64,000 nucleotides of DNA. Source: Phoronis australis. Lineage: Eukaryota > Phoronida > Phoronidae. Below are positions 38,001-50,000 of the stretch, piece by piece; position 1 is the first letter of the stretch, and each line of letters begins with the position of its first letter. Below the pieces are notes generated by a model. That model made no database searches, was not told the origin of the DNA, and saw nothing but the letters and a program-made list of their open reading frames with translations. Made by a program: the position numbers and the translations under genes. Location: assembly GCA_002633005.1 (NCBI GenBank), contig NMRA01000035.1, positions 62,001 through 126,000 of the forward strand, given 5' to 3'.

Positions 38001-41000
38001 GACATGTCCAAATTACTATGCACCATTTCTCTTTAGTGATAAGTCTATACTTCCTGTATAGCACATGAAACGCATAGCAAGCATGGATTATTCTCAACAG
38101 TACAGCATGCCATAAAAATCTTAAATGAACATTAAAATGATATAGCACGGTATTTCAGGAAATAATAACAACCTCGGACCATTAACTATGGTCTGTAACT
38201 TGCCTGCGGACAGGGAACGCTTCCATGACTCCTAACTGTGTCTATTCTAATAGCAAGCTTCAATGTTAAAAACTACATATTATCACCGCAATCTATTCAT
38301 GGAAGACACAACAACAGAGATAATGTCAGCTTTAAAAATGTTGCTCATCATAAAATGTCAACAGTCACAAATACACGACACAAGAAGCTGTGACAATAAC
38401 TTGACTGCAAAATCATAACAACACAGAAACTGATGCCTGAAAGAGTGGTATAAAAACCATATTTGAGACTCAAGAGTTTTAAGGTTGGTATCTGCTGATC
38501 TATTCAGCATACGAGCTAACGAAAAAAAGGAATAATTCTATTTGCCATGGTTAAATTTCTCAGCAAAACAATATCACGATATTAAAGGGTAATTAGGAAC
38601 CATAAAACAACTTACATAAAACTATGGCTATTTGTACCAAGGTAATGCCAGTCTTTGAAAAATAAAAATGTCAGTTTCAGGTAATGCTTTGAGAACACAA
38701 TTGACGAAGTACTGCACAGTTTGAAATAAGACTGTAACTCAAACCATTGAGTGATGAGACAGAATAGGCACATTTTAGATATCAGCATAAGTATACAAAA
38801 CAATAAAACACCGAAGACAGACAGTCCAAGAAGATGGTGCTGGAAGGAATTTCTCAACATTTTTCAACATGTCTCATTGAATCGCACAATTCATTTTATC
38901 ACTCAAGGCACCAAAGGCAGCAAATTTCGAGGCGACACCACAAACAAAAAAAATTTGAAACATTGCACAAAAAGATTAACCAAGGATGAAAGCCACAGGC
39001 AAAGGTATCTGAATGTGGGTGATGCTTTGCACAATGCTATCTGTAACTTTCCGAAATGAACTGACTGAACACAAATAAAGACTAAGGCCAGAATATACAA
39101 GTCTAGACAACACAAATGGAAACTGAACAAAAGTTGTCTGACGACAAAATATATAACACATCTGAGGGGATACAAACGCGTGAATTTCCATTGGGAATTC
39201 ATGAATTAGGCAAGCAGGATTGCTTCAGTCCGCAATATACTGTTAATGCAAGATGGTCGCTGACTAGTTGACCACAGTAATTCATTTTTTCTTGTTTAGC
39301 ACACAGTATGGCAGACACATGAAATTTTATTTCGTCGAATTCCTCAACACATGTAGATATAAAATAACAGTCACATATTTACAACCCATTGAAAAATTTA
39401 ATTTTTTGGCAATCTCTTTAGAAGGAAATAAGCGAAGAAAATTGCCAGATTAATGTTATTTTGTCAGAGGAGATAGTTTACTTGTAATGTACAGGATCTG
39501 TAACTTAATAGAACACAGAAACAGGGAGACCAAACTTAGAAATGGTGCAAGAGATGAACTGAGTGGTTGACATATATCATGCATGTTCAGGGCCCTGGTG
39601 GCCATGCGGTTACCTTTTCCACTTCAGTTTGCTGGACAAGACAGAGGGAAGAAAAATCATGTATAGAATTATCCACAACGGACTAATTTGTCGCCACGCA
39701 TGAAAAACACCATTGCTTCAACAGCGTTTCAAACTGAAGTCTACGCAACTTAATAGTTTAACATGATGATATGGATAAAGAGCTTCCTCAAAAATCTTTA
39801 TTGAAATAACCAAAATGCTAGGCTGATGAACTCTCGTTTCACAAGAAAATGGAGGAATATTTGGCTTTGTGCACTTTGCTAAATTTCCAAATAATCACAA
39901 AAAACATTGGGTATTAAAGTTTTCATACTTGCCATAGTCGAATGTCACCAGTTTCGTTTTGGTTGAAACTATACAAACATGTAGTAGGCTACTTTCCTTG
40001 GTAAGGCATAATATAAACTAGCTACAAAATCTAACACAACAACAAAATAAAGAGGAATGTCTAAATCCTAAAATTCTAATTCTAAAACATTCATCCAAGG
40101 GATTATGTTATTCAAGACAATCTACCACGAAATGAACATTTAGTAGTTTTATTTGCAACTTTTTGTTAAACTTTTTTGGTTCGGTTCAGTTCCAGTTTTC
40201 ACCCTCGATTCTCATTCTTATATCACAGGTATAAATTAAAGTTGTTTCTTTGCTAATCACTATTAAAACATTACGTTAAAGTTTCACCAAAATAGTCTCC
40301 GTATCTGTTAAATACTCATCTACGGAAACTTTTGACTCCTTAAGAGTCATTCATTTGTTTGAGGTGGGATTGAATGGGAAGCTATTGAACCTCAGATCCA
40401 CAGTCTTTAAAGCAAATCAATCATTAACAGATCAAGGAAAAGTTTCCAATCGCTGGCGGATGCAGCAAAGGGGACAATTATCACAGTTTAGAAAGAGCCT
40501 AACGGTCGCAACAGCCCTAAAATGCCAATTTGTCAGCGTTACATTTTGGTCATGCCTGGACCCACTGCAAAGTCTTAAATTCGTCTACATCAAAAATATG
40601 CTACACGTAATGCCCATCCCCATACATTAATTTCTAAACAAACAAGCTGTTAACTTGGAAAGATATGAATTCACAAGTAGTAAAATTAATCTAAATACAA
40701 TAAGCTAATTTACAGAACACACGGCAGTCGTGATGATTAACCGAAACCATGCGAGCTATCATGTTTTCGAAAAAAGTCCAAAATTTACCCATGGTTGTAG
40801 ATTTAACAGGTATTTCTATTCAACGCCCAACTTCCTTAATGCCGACTACCACATAGGAGATTTTGATTAGTATGCACCGTCATACCAAACAGCTATACAA
40901 TTAGCTTGATGAAAAGGGCAAATTTCCAATTAAACTTAATGATGGTCTGTGAGTAATTGGTAGTTCAGTTCACATTTTCCTCTTCATAGAACAGGTGCTT

Positions 41001-44000
41001 CTAAGAAAATCTAGCAAAACTGGTTTTCGGACAGTGGTGACAAGTCTTGCTCTGGGTCAACCCTTACCCGCTGTAAACAGGTGTGCGGTCCACCACCACA
41101 TTGTCAGGGTCAAAAGTACTGTTGAAACTTTGACCGATGTACGACCCTCCACCATAGGGGCTTGTGAGCGACTGACCATAGGGGGCAGAGCCTGGGGAGA
41201 ACTCCATGCCAGCAAAGACTGAACGTTGGACCTGGGCTTCCACCTGGTCCTCCTATAAAACGACAGTACAAGATGAGCACCTCAAACACTGAATGCCACG
41301 TGACTCAGTCAAATTATGCAAGATGCAGGAAGGTAACTCCAAATTACACAACATCTAACGATAAAACAATACTGTCAAATGTGCTTGAATGCGATGAAAC
41401 AACAACAGGATATTAAGAAAACATAATGTACATTTCAAGATTACTTTTCCAGCTTGTTTTACTCATAACAACATGTATATGACATTTCAGTTAACATCAC
41501 AGGAATGATAAGAGGAGAGAGGAAGAAAATCATAAAGTTAAAGCAGTCTGGATGCATCTTAGAACAAAATATTTATAACAGGGAATGACTGGTTGAACTG
41601 CGACAGAACAGGAAATTGTAAGAAAAAGGCGTTAACATAACAAGTCCTACAAGTCCAAGAACAAAATCATATCTGAGGGAATAAAGTAGGAAGATTTACA
41701 AGCAAGTCAAAGCTGAGAACGGAAATTCTTATATTCAAACAAACACACAATCACGCACACAAGCAAGCATATTAAGGTAGCGGTATACTACAATCTACAG
41801 TGCAAACATGCCACAAACTCCAAGCTAATGGGTCACACCGTCGCCAGTTGCTGTCAGTGCAGAGTTAGCGTGCAAGTGTTAGACTGCACAGCAGACGCAT
41901 CACAGGCTGTTAGTACCGGCATCAGCAGAGAACTGGAGACCACAGAGATAGTAGACCATCTCCAAAATTAATACATGTAGTGTGACCTACTTGATGAATG
42001 GGTTGACCATCAGGTCCGTATCTGACCAGTGCAGACCTTGGTACAGCTGGCGGCCGCAATGACACTGCTGGGCCACCATTCATGGTTGCTCCAGTACCGC
42101 CAATGGTCATTTGCGCAGGGGATTCACCGTAGCGGCGCACCGTAGATGTGTCAATGGACTGAGCAGAATGGACATAGACAAGTTTTCCATCTGGGTTGTG
42201 ATGCACCATGATCTTGGCCTGCTCATAAATTGTAGGAAGCAGTTCTTTTAAAGTCACCTGACCTGGAATGTTGCCTCTACGCTGAACTGACGATGGATCT
42301 ACAGGCTGATTGACACGCATGTAGATGCGTTGGCCCTCGGGGCCAGGCTGCACCACAACTTTAGCATCACCACACCTGGGCGGTAGGAGTTCTTCCAGCG
42401 GAGTCTGAGTAGGGAACTCACTTTCTGTGTAAACAGATAGTGGGTCGAAAGCCTGGCGAGTTTTGGCATAAGCCAGGTGACCATTTGGAAGTCTTTCTAC
42501 AACAAGGCTGGAATCGTCTGAAGATGTTGGTATTTCACTTAAGGTCATGAAACTAGGTACGTCTCCCTCTCGATAGAGAACAGAAGTGTCAGTGGACTTA
42601 GCAGGATGTATGTAGACAAGTTTACCATCAGGTCCCTTGTGAACCAAAACCTTTGCCTCGCCATAGACTGTTGGCAACAACTCCTCTAAGGTCATCGCCG
42701 GTGGAACTTCACCTTCCTTGATAACTGAAGATGGCTCAAGACCTTCGTTGGTTTGGATATATATACGTTTACCATCTGGATTGTGCTGAACAACAACTTT
42801 GGCAAGAGCAAAATCAGCAGGTAGAAGTTCACCAATTGGCATATTGATTGGCGCATCTTGTTCTTCGAACACTACCAGTGGATTGAATTGCTGAGATGTT
42901 TTGGCAAAGACGAGTTCACCATTAGGGTCACGGTAGACGGCAACATTGGCATCATCAAAGATAGTCGAAGGGGTGACATCCAGAGTCATGAAGCAAGGAA
43001 CCTCACCTTCTTGAACAACAGTGGAAGAGTCAACTGAGTGAGCAGGATGGATATAGACAAGATTACCTTCAGGATCACGGTGTATCAACATTTTGGCGTC
43101 ACCATAAGCAATCGGCAACAGTTCGCCCAAAGTCATTTCACTTGGAACCATGCCCTCTTGATAGACAGGCGAGGGGTCAACTGATTGGACACTCTGCACA
43201 CAAGCATGTTGACCATCGGGGTCACGTTGAATGACTATTTTGACATCGCCACTTTCTGGAGGCAAGACTTCTTCCAGAGCACTTTGGAGGGGAACTTCGT
43301 CTTCTTTGTAAACCACAGAGGGATCAAACGACTGCCCCGTTTTTGCATACGTCAGTTTACCATCAGGACGTCGGTAGACAACAAGGTTGGCATCATCAAC
43401 AACAGCTGATGGGATTTCACCTAATGTCATGAAGCCTGGAACAATGCCCTCACGATAGACCTGTAATTGATCAGCAGATGGAGATGTGTAATACATTTTG
43501 CCATCGGGTCCACGATGAACGAAAACCTTGGCATCACCATAGACAACAGGTGGGATTTCTTCTACAGTCAACTGTGTTGGTACATCACCTTGGCGATAAG
43601 AGGCCGATGGATCCATTGAACGAACGGTCTGCATGATGGGTTTTCCATCTGGTCCTGGCTGAACAACTACTGTTGGGCGTCCATACACAGTTTGAGGAAC
43701 ACTGCCTGCGTACACAGAGCCTGGAACAGTACCTTCTTTGTAGGTGGCAGAGCCATCTACTGGTTCGACCTTTGAGTAGACAAATTTACCATCTGGTCCA
43801 CGCTGAACGACAATTGAAGCATCACCGTACTGGACTGGAGTGAGTTCTGACAGCTGCATCTGTCCGGGGACTTCTCCCATTCTATAACTAAGGGCATTGT
43901 CAACAGAGCGAGCGGTGTGTTGGGAGTTAATAGGTTTGCCGTCAGGGCCACACTGAATACTTACTGAAGCGTCGCCGTACTGAGTTGCTGGTAAGCTGTT

Positions 44001-47000
44001 AACAGCAGCGGACTGCTGCTCGATGAATTCTTGTGCATCGAAATGAACTTTGTTGCCTCTGACGTCTGCAACGGGTTTGCCATCGGGACCGACCAAACGT
44101 CCAGACACGTAGCGGGCTTCTGGCGAGGTGAACACAAATGAGGATTCAGCTCTCTCTTCAGGCGACAGTTGGGACAGCTCAAAGCTCTCGGCAGTAGCAA
44201 CATTTGCTTTACGTGTCAAATCTACTGGGCGAAACTGCTCGTCATTTTGTGGACGACGACCATCGCCTCCCCAGATGTGTTTCATGGTGTCATTTCGGTT
44301 GAAGGAGCCGAGTCTATCGTCTTCCAGCTCCATTGAGTGAACGGCATCAGGGGGACGCATCAGTTGGTGGTCATCACTACTACGAAAAGAGTCACGTCCC
44401 CTGTACTTGTGTTCCTCCCCAGACGTAACCCGCTGAGAATCTCCTTTCAGTCGCATGCTATCTGTTCGCTCAGGCTGCTTAATGTAGCTCTCTTCCTGAG
44501 CGTCTATAGCAAAGAACTCATCTTGGTACTTTTTGTCAAATGGAGTTCGCGGCAGATAAGATGGCGTCTCAGGAATCATCGAACCCTGAGGATCACCGAC
44601 GCGAAAGATTTTACCGCGCATCTGCTTTTTCTCGACGCCGGGATCAGTGCCCCATAGCGCTTCCATGGTTTCATCGGGGCTGAATGACACGTGACCATGA
44701 CTCATGCTGTCTCTATCAGGCATGCCCTACGACAACAATTGATTAGTGAAACTAACACAAAAATTATAACAACATCAACACAGCAACAGCATTGCAGCAA
44801 TGTCACGCAATGAATAGTAATAAAGAGTTAATTCATGAATCAAAATGTGTCAAGGCAAAACTCCTAGCATAAACTAGCCATGCTGTATTGTATTCATCTT
44901 CCCTGTACTAGATCAGTCGACATGTTAAATACTGCATGCAATTTGACTATAAAATGACTCATTAACTAATAAAAATTAGTAGACTTTTAGTACCATGACA
45001 TTTCTGCAATGTTAATAAATGTACAAAATAATAACAACACGGATAACGAATCGAGCGGTGAGTTTCTACTGAGATATCAAATAATAACTAGGGCAATCAA
45101 ATCAAAAGTGAGAATTTATAATCAAAATGAAACAATACGGCAATGAGCGTCAGAGATCAGCATTCGATGACAATGCAAGCAACAACTTAAAGACAGGGGA
45201 TGTTACCTGCACCGTTTGGATAGAGTCGTCATTTGGATAGTGACGGAACTCCTCATTGCTACCGGAGTAGCTGAACTGCTCGATATATCCCTAAACACGT
45301 GAGAAATACGACATACGACACGGATCACTGTCAGGGTAGCCACAACAACCACATATGGAAGGTTAACAAAACGAAACTGAAATAATGCTCGTGCAATGTC
45401 CACTTTCTTGGGTTTGTTTTCGTGCAAAATGCATGTTTGCTCACAAAATTAAATAAAACTGAATCGACATTATGCACATGAATCTCTCGTTAGCAATTAA
45501 AGTACAAACCAAAATCTCCCAACATTTTTAGTTATTGACCACGAAATGAAATTAACAATACAGCTGAGGGCATGACAATTTAAGTCACAAAATACGAAAA
45601 ATGCCATTATTAGTACCATTTAAAACTTTGAAAGGCACTTGATTAAAATCAAAGTTAACATGGATTGCTTTTCAGTCAAGATACAATGAGTGTATTTGTG
45701 CTATTTGGACAAAAAACAAGGAAAGCTAAGGAACACAGGTTCAGAATTCCATGACGAGACCTGTACAATAAATTAAACTCGGAAACACGTGACTTTCTTT
45801 TTTGTACATTTCTCAGCGATTACTACGATTAAAAGCCTTCAATCTCAAAACAGTATTAGTATTTACATCTGCACATGCATTGAAACACAAGATCCCCTTG
45901 CTGCGCAAAAACCAAACTGTTTCACTGACGTCCATAACGAATATCGATTCACTAATATTTCAAGAGCTACTAAATGCACCGTGCTATCTGCGCCCTACCC
46001 AGACACCTGTGATTCCAGTGAGTCACATACCTTGGCGGGAACGATGGAGTCATCCTTCATTCCTATGAACTGGTCAGTGTTCAAGTAACTGTAGTTAGTG
46101 TCTCCCAAAATAGTGTCGTCCTCTGTAAACCGCGACACACACAAAGTGAGATGAGGGCAGCATGATCAGAAACAGTGTTATGAAGGGACCCATGGAAAAT
46201 ACCAATGTCTTACAGCTAAGAACATTGAGTTTCCAACTTGTAATCAGTCACATTCAACCTGTTTTAATGTTGCCGTCTCGTTTACTTCGAGTGATAATTA
46301 TTTACAAAGTAGGAGTACTCATTAGCCGCTGTATTGTCCCCAGATAACCTCACCCTGAAATGGCCTTGACCTTTAGTTTATACCATGGTTAAAAGGTTTT
46401 AAGTGGTGTTTGAATCAAGACCTAGTTCTTGTAAAACAAATTATGGCTACTGGTGCATAGATCAAACACATAGAACTTCAGTATCTAAAACGAGGAAAAA
46501 CAACTCACAGCAGCAAAAATTAACATACCGAAACTACGCCTTAAAAAACACAACTGGAAAATTCGAAATGATATATGAAAGACTATATGTCATAAAGCAC
46601 TGACAGTGCAGGAATCCCCCATTGATGCAGTTATACCTGAAAGCAAATATATCTTCTGGCTAAAATGTTAAACTAGCCAGATCTGTCTTCACAGTGCAAA
46701 GATTGTGCTTGAAGGAACAGTGTTACTATTGTCATGTGAACATGGAGCACTGTTCAAATCTTTGTCTTCTTCAAATTTCAAGTTTGACTTCAAAAACACT
46801 GAAACACTGCCAACAAAGGTAAAGTCTGTATCTTTTCCCTAGAACACCATTTTCTATCCAAAATCAAGTCTAACAGATAACCAGAGTTGCTTTTATATAC
46901 AACTCATTGGTTTGTGCACAAAAACCAATCCCGCCTTGTTTACGATGTGTCGTGACTGTTGGGCAATTTTATCACTTGCGCACCTCACTGGTGTCGTTCC

Positions 47001-50000
47001 TTGCTCGAGTCTCACTCTCTTGACAGAGTGTCATGCAATGATGACTACATCCGTATTATTACAGGTCCGTGGCTTTAACTAACTTTAAAGTTTGAAGACC
47101 CTGGATTTGCGATTGTGTTAGGAGGAAAACCGATGGAAAACAATAATTTATGAATGGTGTTCGTGGGTATTCGACTGGTGAACAAAAATATCCACCTATT
47201 TGACAAGTGTTTCATAAAGACATAATACAATGACCAATAACAACAGAATGACTAAAGCAGCCTCTTTATATCACACTAAAACGAGTTAATTTGCAGTAAC
47301 CTACATATGGTTGTAACTTAAAACCGAATCATCAACATAATACAACAAAAAATAAAACAATTTAAAGGAACAAACCAATTCTCTACTTACTACATTCTGA
47401 AGAAGCGGCAATAGATGCAACATCACGTGACAAAAAGTAACCAATGAGTGAACAGCAGAAGCAACATGGACAGGTGAGTAACAATTAGCGACACAACAAG
47501 AGTACGTGTACGTCAAGTGTGAGTGGTCATGTTAAGAGTCGGATGTTCTCTAACTACTAAATTAATCAGAATCTAACTGATAAACTATAGAAGCTAGGTG
47601 TTGAGAATGAAAAAAAAATAAAACAAGGGAAATTCAGTTTTAGAAGGGCAAAATTTATCCACTGTTTAGATACAATTAGCATTTTCAATTGATAGAACTA
47701 GATTGTACAAACAGTAAGAAAGTTGCATATTCAATATTGAAAAAAAACTAAAGTCGAAAAAATAAAACAAAGGAAATTCAGTTTTATAAGGGCAAAATTT
47801 ATCCACTGTTTAGATACAATTAGCATTTTCAATTGATGGAACTAGACTGTACAAACAGTAAGAAAGTTGCATATTCAATATTGAGAAAAAACTAAAGTCG
47901 GAAGCAGATGTCGAATAGAATAGTTGAGCAATATTTCAACTGACAGTTACCTTCAGTTGCCAAATCATAAACTAAGAGCTTTCTTATCACAAGTAGTTCA
48001 TTTCCAAGCCAGAAAATTAAACATTATTTGTTTGAAAAGAAGCTTTAACATTTTTATTTTTTAGCATTTTTATTTTTTAACATTTTTATTTACCCACGAT
48101 TTAGTTTTCCAGCCTAACAGCAACCGGGGTTTTATTGGTGAAGATGAAACATTTCTAGCAAGAATATTGAGACATGGTTGTTAATTACATTCACCTCACA
48201 ACAGAGGTCAGGTCAATCTTGTGAATTCACAACACCAGCTTCATAAACGGAAGAACTAAAAGAAGACGAGTAAAAGTTTTAAACGAGCGTTATTTTTGGA
48301 GAACGCTTATTATTTTCACAGACACCAAGAAACGATAAGAGAGAGAGAAAGAGAGAGAGAGAGAGACAGAAAAAGATTGACTTGGATCAACTTACTATCG
48401 CGCAGCTTTTGACCCTCAAAATAAGGAAGGTAGACATGTTGTTCAGACAGAGGTTTGCCGTACGAGTGAGGCATGAAGAAATCGTCGTCACCTGAGAAGT
48501 TATTGGAACACACGAGTCCGTGGATTAGTCAGTGGGAAAAGCCAAGTGAGATACGAGACACAAACGGTGAGCTCAACAATGTAGAACGTTGGCAACTCGG
48601 AAAGTTGCGTGCACACGTAAAATGCTAGGTAGAAACAGAAGCATTAATTCTAGTGGTGATTCTCAGTTAACAAGTCTTACAACAGAACGGTAGGTAGACC
48701 AGGCCCATCTGACTATTGTAACGGTTGTACAAGCACGTCTGCTGCCACTGTCACAAATAGCCAACGCATGCCAACAGCCCATAGCGAGATCACGTCAACG
48801 GACGAGAGTTGGACAGACAAAACATTTAGGGTATTGCACATTACCCAGAATTCCAACATGTTTACCTGGTCTCGTCGAGTCTAACAAAGTGTGTAAAATT
48901 TAATTCTTAGAACAATTTCAGTACGGCAAACAGTGAAAAAGTGTCAGAGACAGTCACAATGCACTCTAAAGTTCATGTCTAAACACTACCTCAAACCATA
49001 CCGCACATCATGCTCATAGCAATGGCTTCCCTTCAGCTATGTTCGACTTTCTACAGACTAGCTGTTAATATTCGTGCTCACTCCAGTATCGAAAGAGAGG
49101 GCCAAATCGAGAGCAATATGCACTAAGGACAGACTAACGATAAAATCCTGTGGACCAGAACACGAGACAGTCATGTCCAAAAACTCCTCGCGATGCATGC
49201 AAAACGTTCAGTTGCAGAACAATCAGCTGCAGATATATCAACGTTATTCAAAGGAGGGACACAAAGAATAGACTAACACATCACACAGCCATTTATCGCC
49301 ATTCCTAGATGACGAAATGCAATCAATGCTAACTGGAAGTCTGGACTACAAAACCATGCCAGCTAACAGAACAAGATGAATCCGGATTCAGATTGGTAAC
49401 GACCAACGTACTTCAAATCGGCCACACCTATGTAACCCGAGTTAGTTCAAACTAAATAAGAAAAACTCCACGCAGTTTGAGTTAATATTTCATGAGAAAT
49501 ACGACAAAAGCATTCTGGTGAGAGCAGGAAATCTCATTCACTTAGCGTAGATTGGAGTCTAAATGTTCAATTTTCATCACATTTGGTAGAAAAAAAAATT
49601 ATATCAGGTAAAGGCAGCACAAAGCAAACAAAGCCAATGGTAGCACACTGATTGAATGTAACCACTGCATAGCTAACACAAACGTGCAACAAGTATCACA
49701 AACAAAAATTCTCAGAAATTATTAATCTAGTCAATTTGTGGTTTGAATTTTAACGTTTTAAATTATGTATGTTCAATTTTCGGATTTGTCTTGCCATCAA
49801 ATCTCATATTTTTTCTCAAAAATCACATCGACTAGGAAACGAGGAAGTGCAACATGGGTAGCTAAGCACTGAAGCATTGGCTACAAAAAGAGTTGGAATC
49901 TTATGCCAGTCGAGAAATAGCCAAAGTTTGACAGTTTTCGACGATGAAAGCACGCCTAATACTAACGCTAACAGGTGTGCAGAACAAGTACCTACGTTTT

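Larger units (their letters stand above)
46123..48395 (-). other. ANK: Linker intron
   Basis: 2.3 kb, holding the 144-bp duplication and three near-copies of agcatttttattttttaaca at 48050-48092. No exon is seen. Confidence 0.75.

Noticed and set aside
38751-39202. Overlapping frames of about 100 codons on both strands in the large intron
   Set aside because: Mutual overlap on opposite strands, no domain and no splice partners; best explained as chance.
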